Positions 1 through 7,954 of a stretch of DNA of 32,478 bases are shown in pieces. Position 1 is the first letter of the stretch, and every line of letters starts with the position of its first letter. Under the pieces are notes generated by a model. The model did not search any database. It had not been told where the DNA came from and saw only the letters and a program-made list of their open reading frames with translations. This DNA comes from Desulfobulbaceae bacterium UBA2276 (lineage in GTDB: Bacteria; Desulfobacterota; Desulfobulbia; Desulfobulbales; Desulfocapsaceae): assembly GCA_002347085.1 (NCBI GenBank), contig DDWW01000052.1:1-32478 (forward strand), read 5' to 3'. Made by a program: the position numbers and the translations under genes.

Positions 1-628
1 CGGCGGCATTGCGGGGGTTGGCGAAGGCCGGCTCTCCGCCTTGTAGGCGCTCACGATTTAAGAGGGTGAGAGCCTCGAGATCCATGAAGACCTCACCTCG
101 AACCTCTAATCGTGGCTGTACCTTGTCATATGGATTAAGCAGCACATGGGGGATGGAAGGGAGGGTTTTGAGTTGGGCTGTGATATCCTCGCCCTTGCTG
201 CCATCACCACGGGTGCTGCCCTGCAGGAGGAGGCCATGCTCATAGAGGAGTTCCACTGCCAAGCCGTCAATCTTGGGCTCAGCCATATAGGAGAGGGCCT
301 TGGGGGCGACATCCTGATTGAGAAAACGGAGCAGGCGATCCTCAAAGGCGTACAGGTCGCCATCAGTGAAGGCATTTTCCAGGCTGAGCATGGGCAGACG
401 ATGCACTACCTGCGCAAACTTATCAAGGGGTACCCCGCCTGGCCGCTGACTGGGGGAATCGGGAGTGATAAGCTCGGGATGCTCTTCTTCCAGCCGCAGA
501 AGCTCATGAAAAAGCAGGTCGTATTCGCCGTCAGCGATCAGTGGATCATCGAGGTCGTAATAGCGATGGGCGTGTTCCTGGAGAAGGGCCCGTAGTTCCT
601 GGATTCTCTTGGCAACGTTCTTGACCAT
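1..628 (-). CDS. ligA: NAD-dependent DNA ligase LigA, N-terminal part (gene runs off the window)
   Basis: Seals nicks in duplex DNA during replication and repair, using NAD+ to adenylate an active-site lysine. The 209 visible residues cover the Ia domain (HRYYDLDDP and DGEYD, about 21–37) and the start of the adenylation domain. The nucleotidyl-transfer motif is EPKIDGLAVE with the predicted adenylated lysine at K119. It is followed by STRGDGSKGEDIT, EVRGEVFM and NRERLQGGEPAFANPRNAA, which is the classic LigA order. The ATG directly follows the TAA stop of the tautomerase gene (TAAATG), so the two are probably co-transcribed and translationally coupled. The remaining two-thirds (OB fold, zinc finger, HhH, BRCT) lie outside the window. 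Confidence 0.96.
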   Translation of the reverse strand, partial: MVKNVAKRIQELRALLQEHAHRYYDLDDPLIADGEYDLLFHELLRLEEEHPELITPDSPSQRPGGVPLDKFAQVVHRLPMLSLENAFTDGDLYAFEDRLLRFLNQDVAPKALSYMAEPKIDGLAVELLYEHGLLLQGSTRGDGSKGEDITAQLKTLPSIPHVLLNPYDKVQPRLEVRGEVFMDLEALTLLNRERLQGGEPAFANPRNAA

Positions 629-817
629 TTATTTTGGTGGCTGGAGCAGGGTTCCGCCCTTGGCTATGTTTTCATGGGCAAGCTCATCGATAAAGATAAG
701 GATGGACTCCGGTGGTTTGGCCGCCTCCCGGGCAATGACCTCGGTGACTCCCTTACAGATGTTTTCCTTTTGTTGCTTGCTCAATGTACCCGCTACCCGG
801 ATGTTCACATAAGGCAT
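629..817 (-). CDS. 4-oxalocrotonate tautomerase family protein
   Basis: A 62-residue protein of the tautomerase superfamily, whose members use the N-terminal proline (exposed after Met removal) as catalytic base. The start MPYVNIRVAG gives Pro1 and an Arg close to the active site. The length matches 4-OT enzymes. The start at 817 is preferred over an upstream in-frame one because GGAGAGG sits at normal spacing before it and Pro must follow Met. It lies immediately upstream of ligA, with its stop codon touching the ligA start. The physiological substrate cannot be deduced. In many anaerobes such small tautomerases stand alone with no pathway context. Confidence 0.9.
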   Translation of the reverse strand: MPYVNIRVAGTLSKQQKENICKGVTEVIAREAAKPPESILIFIDELAHENIAKGGTLLQPPK

Positions 818-887
818 TTTCCTCTCCTTCTCTCTGTTCGATTGTATTGTTCTGATGCTGAACATGATGTCTTCACAAGGTCTTGGC

Positions 888-917
888 ATTATACCTTGTT
901 TTTTTGTCTCGGACCAA
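888..917 (-). promoter_or_regulatory. Sigma-70-type promoter for the tautomerase–ligA unit
   Basis: On the minus strand TTGGTC (912–917) and TATAAT (888–893) are separated by 18 nt. The -10 hexamer is perfect and lies in the context GGTATAATGCC. It would give a leader of about 65 nt before the tautomerase start at 817. Assigned by motif only. Confidence 0.5.
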
Positions 918-952
918 GAATTCGTCCTTTATTTCACGAAACTTGTCAAGAT

Positions 953-1192
953 TTTAGAGGCCGTTACTGAAAAGAGCAAGGCTCTTTTCAGTTTACGGAC
1001 TCTTATGCAACGTCCAATATAAACAGCAATCTTTACCGTTGGTTATTGGCGTGGCGTTTGTCAGACTACATCGACCGAAGATCATACAAGGTGCTGTTAT
1101 GATATAAGCAGTGCTTTTTTGCTTATTTTATTACGGAACCTTATGCCGTTGGCGGGATTATAATTGTTCAAGTTTTTGTAATGACGGTCTAA
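953..1192 (-). repeat. Composite dispersed palindromic repeat, copy 1 (two units in tandem)
   Basis: Begins TTTAGAGGCCGTTACTG and contains a perfect 12-bp hairpin (966–977 with 981–992). This is followed by TTACGGACTCTTATGCAACGTCC, shared with the copies at 11.7 and 32.3 kb, then a second palindrome around CCAATA/TATTGG, and a conserved linker ending GATCATACAAGG. The second unit (about 1090–1192) has a TTTTTTGCTTATTTTATTACGG hairpin arm, TTATGCCG, and a tail shared with the copy at 10.6 kb (TTGTTCAAGTTTTTGTAA). Fills the gap between the unknown hem-operon gene and the tautomerase promoter. Confidence 0.85.
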
Positions 1193-1199
1193 TATCTCT

Positions 1200-1784
1200 T
1201 TATTCGTGGCAGAACCGGCTGATTGCCGGTGGAATCTGTCCCTCGTAAATCCCAAGTTCACTGCCAAAAAGGGTGAGGTCATGAAAGGTGCAGTTGAAGA
1301 TGGAGGTCAGGGACGGCCCAGTGCCGATCGAGCCAGGGAGGGCAGAAGAGCGACCGGTGAGCGAGGACGATAGAGGAGCGGGATTTAAATCCGTCCTGGT
1401 CTGATCGCTTGCCTGCCTTAGTACCTTGTGCACTAAAACCAGGAAGGCTTCCGCCGTTGCCTGGCGCAAGGTATGACAATCTTCATTTTGCCGTTCACAG
1501 AAAGCGACAAAGCGATGCCAGTTGAAGATAGCCCGCCGTACCCCCCTATACACTGTAAGTTCACGGTTTTCAAAGCAAAGATCTCGCATAATGATCTCCT
1601 GGTAGCGGGTGGCGGCAGCTTCTCGCAAGGACTGCATCTCCTCGACGCTTAATCGTAACCCTGGGCCAGCAGGATCTTCGGTAAGATAGTAAAAGGCCGA
1701 GTGGAGGGCTATCTCCGGGATCTCGCCTGAATGACGAACTACAAGCCATTCGTCTTCCAGTAGCTCCTGACGTGCTTGGAACAT
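1200..1784 (-). CDS. Protein of unknown function, translationally coupled to hemA
   Basis: I do not recognise a family. The 194-residue product starts with an ATG that overlaps the hemA stop (TGATG), so it is very likely the last gene of the ccsB–hemA operon. Residues 1–140 look like a soluble, helical, acidic/aromatic domain (for example NWHRFVAFCERQNED). Residues about 140–194 are different: rich in Ser, Pro, Gly and Thr, with little predicted structure. That tail may be a low-complexity linker, or it may be out-of-frame sequence after a mutation; the sequence alone does not decide. No signal peptide or membrane segment is evident. It ends 8 nt from a dispersed repeat. Confidence 0.7.
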   Translation of the reverse strand: MFQARQELLEDEWLVVRHSGEIPEIALHSAFYYLTEDPAGPGLRLSVEEMQSLREAAATRYQEIIMRDLCFENRELTVYRGVRRAIFNWHRFVAFCERQNEDCHTLRQATAEAFLVLVHKVLRQASDQTRTDLNPAPLSSSLTGRSSALPGSIGTGPSLTSIFNCTFHDLTLFGSELGIYEGQIPPAISRFCHE

Positions 1785-3046
1785 CAGTCTTTATCTACCA
1801 GACCAAAGGCGGCGCGGATCATCTCCACCTTTATTTCATTCTGCTCCTTGCAGCTTTCGGCCTTGAGGAAAGAGACGGGGTCGTGCAGCATTTTGGAGCT
1901 TATGGCGTGGGCCATCTTCTCAATACTCTTCTGTTCATCGACGGTTAGATGTTGCAAACGGCATAGGGTTCGTTCCAGTTCAATCCGGCAGATCGTGTCC
2001 GCTTTTTTCCGCAAGGCGGCAATAGTGGGGACGACTGCTAAACTCTCAAGCCAGTTCTGGAATTTCAAGGCCTCTTCATCGACAATGCGGCGGGCCTTGA
2101 TAGCCTCTTTGTCCCGTTCCGCTTTGTTGATCTCGACCACATTATGCAGATCGTCAATGTCATAGAGATAGACATTGTCCAGATCATTGAGTTCCGGATC
2201 GAGATCTCGGGGAACGGCGATATCGATAAAGAAGATCGGCTCATTGCGCCGCGCTCGCATGATTGGTTTGACGTCATTTTTATGGAGAATGACGTTGGGC
2301 GCTCCGGTAGAGCTGATCACGATATCGGCCTGTTCTAATTGAGAAAAAAGTTCATCCAGGGAGACGGCGCTGCCATTGAATCGCTTGGCCAGATCCACGG
2401 CCCTGGCCAGGGTACGGTTGGCCACCACCACCTTACGCACCCCTTGACTCACCAGATGTTCGGCGGCAAGCTCTGCCATCTCACCTGCCCCGATCAGGAG
2501 GACATTTTTGTCTTCGAGATTGCCGAAGATCTTTTTGGCAAGCTCAACTGCTGCATAGCTGATAGAGACGGCCGAGGCCCCGATCTGGGTCTCGCTGCGC
2601 ACCCGCTTGGCGGCAGAAAAAGATTTGTGCAGGAGTTTGTTCAAGACCGGGCCGGTACATTTCAGCTCGGCGGCATAACGATAGGCCTCTTTCAACTGTC
2701 CTAAAATCTGGGCCTCGCCGACAATCATCGAATCAAGGCTGGTTGCGACCATAAAGAGGTGGTGCACGGCCTCTTTGTTGCGGTAGGTATAGAGATAATT
2801 CTGGTAGTGTTCCGGCGCCACGGAACTGCCAAAAAGAAGTCTGGCGATATCTTCTTCCACATGGGCATTTGCAGAGGCAACAACCACGATCTCCACCCGG
2901 TTGCAGGTGGAAAGCAGATACCATTCCTTGCAGCCGGCAATGGTGCGCAAGGCCTGCAGAGGAGCCTCGTAACCATTGTTTACGGCCAGTTGCTCACGCA
3001 CCGCTAACGGGGTAGTCTTATGATTCACCCCCAGGAGCAGGATCAT
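1784..3046 (-). CDS. hemA: Glutamyl-tRNA reductase
   Basis: Reduces Glu-tRNA(Glu) to glutamate-1-semialdehyde with NADPH, the first committed step of C5-pathway tetrapyrrole synthesis. The N-terminus (LLLGVNHKTTPLAVREQ) and the catalytic cysteine in STCNRVE (C48) are conserved. The NADPH-binding fold shows LIGAGEMAELAAEHL, and the C-terminal dimerisation helix region is present. Length (420 aa) is normal. The start at 3046 aligns with the family N-terminus; an ATG at 3058 overlapping ccsB by 11 nt is an alternative. It follows ccsB with the stop and start almost touching and is itself overlapped by the next gene. This places heme synthesis and cytochrome c assembly in one transcript. Confidence 0.97.
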   Translation of the reverse strand: MILLLGVNHKTTPLAVREQLAVNNGYEAPLQALRTIAGCKEWYLLSTCNRVEIVVVASANAHVEEDIARLLFGSSVAPEHYQNYLYTYRNKEAVHHLFMVATSLDSMIVGEAQILGQLKEAYRYAAELKCTGPVLNKLLHKSFSAAKRVRSETQIGASAVSISYAAVELAKKIFGNLEDKNVLLIGAGEMAELAAEHLVSQGVRKVVVANRTLARAVDLAKRFNGSAVSLDELFSQLEQADIVISSTGAPNVILHKNDVKPIMRARRNEPIFFIDIAVPRDLDPELNDLDNVYLYDIDDLHNVVEINKAERDKEAIKARRIVDEEALKFQNWLESLAVVPTIAALRKKADTICRIELERTLCRLQHLTVDEQKSIEKMAHAISSKMLHDPVSFLKAESCKEQNEIKVEMIRAAFGLVDKD

Positions 3047-3047
3047 A

Positions 3048-3875
3048 TCACTGGGCATAGCTGTGCACGCCCCCGAGTAGATAGGTGACTCCCCAGAGGG
3101 TAAAGAGTACCGAGGCAAAACCGATAACGGCCATTATTGCCGCCCGTTTTCCTCGCCAGCCCGCTGAAAAACGTTGATGAATCTGGGCGGCGTAAAGAAA
3201 CCAGGTGATAAGTGACCAGGTCTCTTTGGGATCCCAGTGCCAGTAAGTTCCCCAGGCCTGACGGGCCCAGATTGAACCGGTAATAATGCCAAGGGTCAAC
3301 AGGACAAAACCGATGGCCAGGCAGTGGCTGTTTAATTGGTCTAAAGAATCGAGCGAGGGCAGACGGGTGAAGAAATAGCCAAATCTCTTGCTTTTCAGTT
3401 CGCGCTCCTGGAGGAGGTACATGATCCCGCCACAAAATCCTAAGGCCAGGAAACCATACGAGATGACGGCAATCCCGGCATGGACCGGCAACCACCAGCT
3501 TTGCAGGGCAGGCATAAGTGGATTGATGGTTCGGGAGGCACCGGCCGCTATCAGGAGCAGGATAAAAAGCAGAAGGGAGATGAAGGTCCCAAAATTTTTG
3601 ACCGTATAGCGCCAGCGGAATGAGAGGTAGGCCCAGGTGACTGACCAGGCAAAAAAAACAATGGTCTCGTGCTGTGAGGTGATAGGGGTGTTGCCGGCCT
3701 GGAGATAGCGAAGCAGGATGTAGAGAGTCTGCAACAGGCCAGTCGCAAACAGGGTGCGTCTGGCAATGGTCCTGAGTCCTTCCTTCTGCTTGACAAAAAA
3801 AACGCCATAGAAGATCAGGGCCAGGAAGCTTGCCGCCATGACTGCCTGAAACAGTAACTGGCTTATTTCATTCAT
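3048..3875 (-). CDS. ccsB: Cytochrome c biogenesis protein, CcsA/CcsB (HemX-like) heme-handling family
   Basis: Polytopic inner-membrane protein of the CcsA/ResC family, part of the system II machinery that delivers heme for attachment to apocytochromes c. About eight hydrophobic segments are visible. The tryptophan-rich heme-binding motif appears as WGTYWHWDPKETWSLITW near residues 210–230. Conserved histidines lie in TSQHET and in the segment WLPVHAGIAVISYG. The length (275 aa) is typical of the short CcsA-type proteins found next to hemA, where HemX-like members are also found. A ResB-type partner is not in the window. NCBI usage for this family in Desulfobacterota is CcsB, although the same fold is called CcsA in plastids. 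Confidence 0.92.
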   Translation of the reverse strand: MNEISQLLFQAVMAASFLALIFYGVFFVKQKEGLRTIARRTLFATGLLQTLYILLRYLQAGNTPITSQHETIVFFAWSVTWAYLSFRWRYTVKNFGTFISLLLFILLLIAAGASRTINPLMPALQSWWLPVHAGIAVISYGFLALGFCGGIMYLLQERELKSKRFGYFFTRLPSLDSLDQLNSHCLAIGFVLLTLGIITGSIWARQAWGTYWHWDPKETWSLITWFLYAAQIHQRFSAGWRGKRAAIMAVIGFASVLFTLWGVTYLLGGVHSYAQ

Positions 3876-3952
3876 TATTATTTTTCATGTTAAGGGAGGC
3901 GACATTGTAAAAGTAATTTGTAATTGAGACAGGGTCACGGCTTGCATGGTCA

Positions 3953-4621
3953 CTATTCACGTAGTTTTTGTACTATGTCAAATATATTTATTTCTGGTGG
4001 AAGTATTGCAAGCAGTGTTTCATGGAGCAGTTGCCATTCTTTTTTCTTGAGTAGAGAGAGGATATTTGTTTGGAGAATCCTTGCCAAGAGTAGTTTGTGT
4101 TTTTCGGGAGATGTTCCTTGGCCAATGGTCAGGTGCCGGATCTCGGCCAACATTTTTACGAAGATGCCATATTCCGGGCCATAGCGCAATTCCAGTTCTT
4201 GGCGGATAGCAGCAGCCAAGGCCGGACTGGAACCGCCTGTGGAGATGGTGAGCAGCAGTTTGCCACGGTGGATGGTGGCCGGGGTTTGAAAGGTGCAGGC
4301 ATCCGGGTTGTCGGCAATGTTCACCGGAATCCCCTGCTCTTTGGCCTCGGTCGCTATCTGGTGCTGAACCTCCGGGCGGTTGGTCAGGGCAAAGGCCAGG
4401 CTCGCCCCTTGCAGGTCACCGGTCAGGTAGGCTCTGGGAATCCATTCCAGACAGTTCTTGTTCGTGAATTGTTGAATCTCGTCAGAGACTTCCGGGCTGA
4501 TAATTCGCACGCGGGCATCACAGGCCAGCAAGGCGGTTATTTTCCGGGTGGCAACCGCACCCCCGCCAATGACCACACAGAGTTGGCCGGCAATGTTGAG
4601 ATTGATTGGATACAAGGCCAT
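3953..4621 (-). CDS. Precorrin-2 dehydrogenase / sirohydrochlorin ferrochelatase (Met8-type)
   Basis: Oxidises precorrin-2 to sirohydrochlorin with NAD+, and in some members also inserts iron to make siroheme, the cofactor of sulfite and nitrite reductases. The N-terminus MALYPINLNIAG is followed by the Rossmann motif VVIGGGAVATRKI. The family signature ISTGGSSPALAAAIRQELE is near residue 150. The protein is 222 aa, so it is the stand-alone CysG N-terminal module without the methyltransferase half. An upstream in-frame start would run into the methyltransferase gene and is not used; the chosen ATG is 13 nt after that gene. It lies in the same strand block as ccsB and hemA, consistent with tetrapyrrole metabolism in a sulfur-metabolising anaerobe. 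Confidence 0.93.
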   Translation of the reverse strand: MALYPINLNIAGQLCVVIGGGAVATRKITALLACDARVRIISPEVSDEIQQFTNKNCLEWIPRAYLTGDLQGASLAFALTNRPEVQHQIATEAKEQGIPVNIADNPDACTFQTPATIHRGKLLLTISTGGSSPALAAAIRQELELRYGPEYGIFVKMLAEIRHLTIGQGTSPEKHKLLLARILQTNILSLLKKKEWQLLHETLLAILPPEINIFDIVQKLRE

Positions 4622-4634
4622 GTCTGTTGGTAGC

Positions 4635-5330
4635 TCAGGCCTTCTTGCGGCTGAGGCGATTGACGATGATCGTGATGGTCTGATCCGGTTTTTTGATAAC
4701 CTGTTTGTTGAGAGTAATATCAAAGTCTTTCTGGGCCTGCTTCAGAAACAGGGGCAGGCTTTGGCGGCGAGCGTCATGGGCCAGATAGATAAAACCATCC
4801 GGCTTGAGATATTTTTTGAAGAGAGTGAGCAGGGGGGCAAAAAATTCCTCACGAAAGAGGATCTCCGCGCCAATCAGGATGTCAAACGGAACAAGTTCAG
4901 GGGGATTCAGCCAGTCAAGGTGGGTGAAGGTGATATTATGCAGGCCGGATGCGGCCGCACTTACCCTTTGGAAATCCATGATAATTGCTTCGTAGTCGGA
5001 GATGGTCACCTCAAAACCTGCGGCAGCGGCGGCAAGACCGGGTGCCCCCAATCCTGCTCCCAGCTCCAGGACAGTTTTTCCTTTTGGTTCCGGCAGGCTG
5101 CTCATGACATAGGAAAGCACCAAGGCCGCCTCCCAGAGTTTCACCCAGAACGGAAATTCAGAGACATTGGCAAAGGGGTCCTTGCCATCAAGAAATTCTT
5201 CGATGTCGGCTATCTTCAGAAGACGGAGTTTGTTCCCCCCCACCTTCAGGCTGTCAAAGGTGAGTTGATATTTGGACTTGATCTTGTTGTATATATCCCG
5301 TTCCGGTTCCGGTAATGTGCGAATGTCCAT
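4635..5330 (-). CDS. Class I SAM-dependent methyltransferase (METTL21/Methyltransf_16-like)
   Basis: A 231-residue predicted methyltransferase. Motif I is VLELGAGLGAPGLAAAAAG (about 88–106), followed by an acidic motif II residue in VTISDYEA and a motif around FDILIGAEILFREEFF. The W-rich segment FPFWVKLWEAALVLSYVM before motif I resembles the family-16 (protein-lysine) methyltransferases. The substrate is unknown; relatives modify protein lysines. It is the first gene of the hem-related minus-strand block, 13 nt upstream of the precorrin-2 dehydrogenase gene, so it may be co-transcribed. A porphyrin substrate is not suggested by the sequence. Confidence 0.85.
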   Translation of the reverse strand: MDIRTLPEPERDIYNKIKSKYQLTFDSLKVGGNKLRLLKIADIEEFLDGKDPFANVSEFPFWVKLWEAALVLSYVMSSLPEPKGKTVLELGAGLGAPGLAAAAAGFEVTISDYEAIIMDFQRVSAAASGLHNITFTHLDWLNPPELVPFDILIGAEILFREEFFAPLLTLFKKYLKPDGFIYLAHDARRQSLPLFLKQAQKDFDITLNKQVIKKPDQTITIIVNRLSRKKA

Positions 5331-5341
5331 GATTGGAGCCT

Positions 5342-5539
5342 TTTAGGTGCCGTTGCTCAAAGAGCAAGGTCTTTTTCTTACTTTTTGAGCAACGGCTTAT
5401 GATGCCTGCGGCAAGTAGATGAATGGTAAGCCGTTGTAATGTAAAATAATATAGTCGTCTGGATCGGGTGTCAGAGTCGGCATAAGGATCTGGAACGAAA
5501 AGCTCAATAATGAGGGCGTTATTTCGTAACGGCTCCTAA
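5342..5539. repeat. Dispersed palindromic repeat, copy 2 (two units facing outward)
   Basis: The left unit has a perfect 13-bp hairpin, GCCGTTGCTCAAA (5349–5361) with TTTGAGCAACGGC (5384–5396). The right unit (5427–5539) is in the opposite orientation: it starts TAAGCCGTTGTAATG, carries GTCGGCATAAGGA, and ends TTTCGTAACGGCTCCTAA. Both ends match other copies in the window. The pair fills the gap between the methyltransferase start and the terminator of the next gene. Confidence 0.85.
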
Positions 5540-5558
5540 GCACTGTTCCCCCTTTCTG

Positions 5559-5598
5559 AAAAAAAAAGGGGCTGATTGATGTACATCAATCAGCCCCT
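5559..5598 (-). terminator. Rho-independent terminator for the small periplasmic protein gene
   Basis: On the minus strand a 13-bp GC-containing stem (GGGGCTGATTGAT with ATCAATCAGCCCC, loop GTAC) is followed by nine T residues. It lies about 30 nt after the stop codon of the gene ending at 5630. Confidence 0.9.
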
Positions 5599-5629
5599 GC
5601 AAACTACCTAAAAAGAGTAATTATGTCAA

Positions 5630-5866
5630 TTAACAACCTTCGATAGCAGCCTTCTTCTTACCAGCGGCAATTTTGCCATCGGTTACAGTTACCTTGTCGC
5701 CAACTTTAGCGGCACCCTCAGCGGTGACATCTTTGCCATCTTCGCAGGTTACGGTTACTTTGGTGCCATCAACGGCTTTAACGGTACCGGTGCAGGCAAA
5801 AGAAGCGGTGGCAGCACAAACCATGAATGACAGGGCAACTACTACAGATACGATTCCTTTTTTCAT
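5630..5866 (-). CDS. Small secreted protein with a signal peptide and three cysteines
   Basis: A 78-residue protein with a Sec signal peptide (MKKGIVSVVVALSFMVCAA, predicted cleavage near ASFA/C25). The short mature domain consists of alternating beta-like segments (TGTVKAVDGTKVTVTCED, KVGDKVTVTDGKI), suggestive of a small barrel. Mature cysteines are C25, C41 and C78 (the last residue). There is no lipobox. A good ribosome site (GGAG) precedes the ATG, and a strong terminator follows. Function is unknown. The gene lies just downstream of a TlpA-like thioredoxin on the same strand, so a redox partner role is possible but only inferred. Confidence 0.82.
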   Translation of the reverse strand: MKKGIVSVVVALSFMVCAATASFACTGTVKAVDGTKVTVTCEDGKDVTAEGAAKVGDKVTVTDGKIAAGKKKAAIEGC

Positions 5867-5991
5867 TTTTTTTCTCCAATGCTATTTATGTTACTCTTGT
5901 CTGGATTACTCCAGGGTAAATGAACTTCATTGACGAAAAGTTTACTCATCCAGTGAGCAGATGTCAAATAAAAACCTGAAAATAATGAATG

Positions 5992-6501
5992 CTAATTCAT
6001 TATTTGTTTGATGTCGTTTTCAAGAACGGTGTGGGGCACATAGCCTGGGTATTTTTTAACGACATTCCCTTCTTTATTGACCAGAAAAGAGGTGGGGATC
6101 CCGGCCACTCCACCAAAACCGCGGGCCGTAGTCTCATCAGCCATTAAAACCGGGTAGGTGATGGAGCGCTTCTCGACCAACTTGGCGACAACACTTGGCC
6201 CGCCTTCATCTACAGAAAGCCCTATCACCGAGAAATTGTCTTTTGAAAACTGCTGTTGCAATTCAATCAGGGTTGGAACTTCTTGCATGCAGGGTGGACA
6301 CCAGGTGGCAAAAAATGTCACCAGCAAGGTCTTTCCGCTTAAATCGGTACTGTTTACTGTCGTCCCGCTAACGGCGTCAGGGAGGCTGAATGCGGGCATC
6401 TTGGTTGCCGCATAGGCGGAACCTGAACCGATAGACAGCAACAAGCATAAGGCTATAAGGTTTGATACTTTGCCAAGAAAGGTATTGGTTTTTTTTTGCA
6501 T
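5992..6501 (-). CDS. TlpA/ResA-like periplasmic thiol-disulfide oxidoreductase
   Basis: A 169-residue exported thioredoxin-fold protein. The signal peptide spans about residues 1–31 (cleavage near AYA/AT). The active site is WCPPC (C68, C71) in FFATWCPPCMQEVPTL, and the cis-proline loop is GIPTSFL (near 131). Such proteins reduce periplasmic disulfides, often apocytochrome c haem-binding cysteines in system II organisms. A CcsA-type protein is encoded 2 kb away, which fits, although the two are in different transcription units. It precedes the small Cys-containing secreted protein (125-nt gap). Confidence 0.92.
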   Translation of the reverse strand: MQKKTNTFLGKVSNLIALCLLLSIGSGSAYAATKMPAFSLPDAVSGTTVNSTDLSGKTLLVTFFATWCPPCMQEVPTLIELQQQFSKDNFSVIGLSVDEGGPSVVAKLVEKRSITYPVLMADETTARGFGGVAGIPTSFLVNKEGNVVKKYPGYVPHTVLENDIKQIMN

Positions 6502-6544
6502 TTATTTGACTCCGGAATTTTATAAATTTTAATCTTGCGTTATT

Positions 6545-6596
6545 GAGGGACCGTAATGAAATTAAAAAGGAGTAAGTATTTTTGAACGACGACTTA
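6545..6596 (-). repeat. Dispersed palindromic repeat, copy 3 (short, internally deleted)
   Basis: Has the two ends of the family only: GAGGGACCGTAATGAAAT at the left and TTTTTGAACGACGACTTA at the right. The central TTATGCCG junction is missing. About 52 nt versus about 105–125 nt for a full unit, consistent with an internal deletion. Confidence 0.65.
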
Positions 6597-6886
6597 CCGA
6601 TGTTAAAATATGCTCTTTGCGCAGAAAGTCAACAAGGAATGCAGGGGTACGGAGGGGGCATTGACAGTCATGGAATATTGGCGAACTGTTTTTAGGCTTC
6701 GACACTATTCCGAACTCTTCTGGGGCGTTATAAAAAAATCATAACATGATGTGGCAAGATAAAATTTATGGTAGATTATCTGGTGCATAGTATGATGTAT
6801 TGTCGAGTGTGTTTTTTTTGTTAATAAAGAGCTTAACATTTGCGTTCTTCAATTTATTTTCTTCTTTCCCGAGTTAAGGTGCCCCT
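6597..6886. other. AT-rich intergenic region upstream of surA
   Basis: No gene seen. A TTGACA at 6661–6666 (plus strand) lacks a good -10 at standard spacing. Several AT-rich hexamers near 6760–6800 could serve surA, but none is convincing. Part of the divergent promoter region between the TlpA-like gene and surA. Confidence 0.4.
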
Positions 6887-7909
6887 ATGAATATTCTTCC
6901 TGTTGTTAATGCGCGTTTTTGCTCTTTTGCGGGAGCCATTATTCTTCTGTTGCTGACCTTTCTCCTTCCGGAACAAGGTGTTGCTGAACTGGTTGATCGG
7001 GTGGTTGCGGTAGTAAATGACGATGTGATCACCATGTCGGAAGTGAATGAAGAGGGGAGAGGTTATTTTCAGAAAATAACCGAACAGGCCCCAGTCGATG
7101 AACTGTCTGCTGCCCTCAGGCGGGCCCGAGAAGAGGTGTTAAATGGGCTGATCGATAAAAAACTTATTGCCCAGGAGGCGGTAAAACAGAAAATCACCGT
7201 CTCGGATGAGGAGCTTGAGGCCGCACTCAAGCAAATGATTGCGACCAACAACATGAGTCCCGAGCAGTTTCGCGATCAATTAAAAAACATGGGGATGACC
7301 GAGTCCGTATATCGGGAGAATTTGAAAAATCAAATTCTCCAAAGTAAGCTCCTCAATTATGAGGTGCGTTCCAAGATTATCATCACCGACGATATGATCC
7401 TTGATTATTACGACACCAAATATACCAAACATGTGGAACAGGGAGGTTATTATCTCTTACAGATGGGCTTTGTCTGGAAAAAAGATCCTCAGAATCCTGA
7501 CAAAATTGATCCCGCCTCCAAGCTTGAGGCCAAAAAAAAGGCCGAGCGAGTTCATGACCTGGTCGTGAGTGGCCAGGAGTTTTCTGCTTTGGCCAAGAAG
7601 TTTTCCGAGCTTCCTTCGGCGACAGATGGCGGCAATATCGGTACCTTTCAGAAAGAGGAGATGGCAGACTATATGGTGAAGGCCATCTCTCCCTTGACCC
7701 CTGGGCAGGTAAGCAAAATTGTGGAGACGCCTGATGGCTATCAGTTTTTTAAACTCTTGTCCAGCCAGGAGGGAGGAATTGTGCTTCAGGCTCCCTATGA
7801 ATCGGTGAAGGAAGAGATCAAAAAAACACTTTATGACGAAAAACTGAAAGAAGAGTTTGGCGCCTGGGTCAAGAAAGTTAAAGAGACCTCATATATTAAA
7901 AAAATGTAA
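6887..7909 (+). CDS. surA: SurA-type periplasmic chaperone / parvulin peptidyl-prolyl isomerase
   Basis: Folds outer-membrane proteins in the periplasm. A 340-residue protein with a signal peptide (hydrophobic run about 16–30, cleavage near GVA/EL). The SurA N-terminal chaperone core follows: the opening VDRVVAVVNDDVITMSEV is the family hallmark, and helices extend to about 170. One parvulin domain (about 175–290) contains FSALAKKFSELPSATDGGNIGTF and a G-Y-x-F-type end (TPDGYQFFKLL). E. coli SurA has two parvulin domains, and this one has one, as is common outside gammaproteobacteria. AAGGTG precedes the ATG. recO follows 45 nt downstream. Confidence 0.9.
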   Translation: MNILPVVNARFCSFAGAIILLLLTFLLPEQGVAELVDRVVAVVNDDVITMSEVNEEGRGYFQKITEQAPVDELSAALRRAREEVLNGLIDKKLIAQEAVKQKITVSDEELEAALKQMIATNNMSPEQFRDQLKNMGMTESVYRENLKNQILQSKLLNYEVRSKIIITDDMILDYYDTKYTKHVEQGGYYLLQMGFVWKKDPQNPDKIDPASKLEAKKKAERVHDLVVSGQEFSALAKKFSELPSATDGGNIGTFQKEEMADYMVKAISPLTPGQVSKIVETPDGYQFFKLLSSQEGGIVLQAPYESVKEEIKKTLYDEKLKEEFGAWVKKVKETSYIKKM

Positions 7910-7954
7910 CCTCATTCTGTTCCCGATTTAAGCACTTAAGCACTTCCTATTTTT

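Noticed and set aside
5342..5539. Interpretation of the repeats as ordinary Rho-independent terminators only
   Set aside because: Sequence conservation extends well beyond the stems (CGGCATAAGG junction, linker, termini), several copies lie upstream of genes, and T runs are inconsistent.
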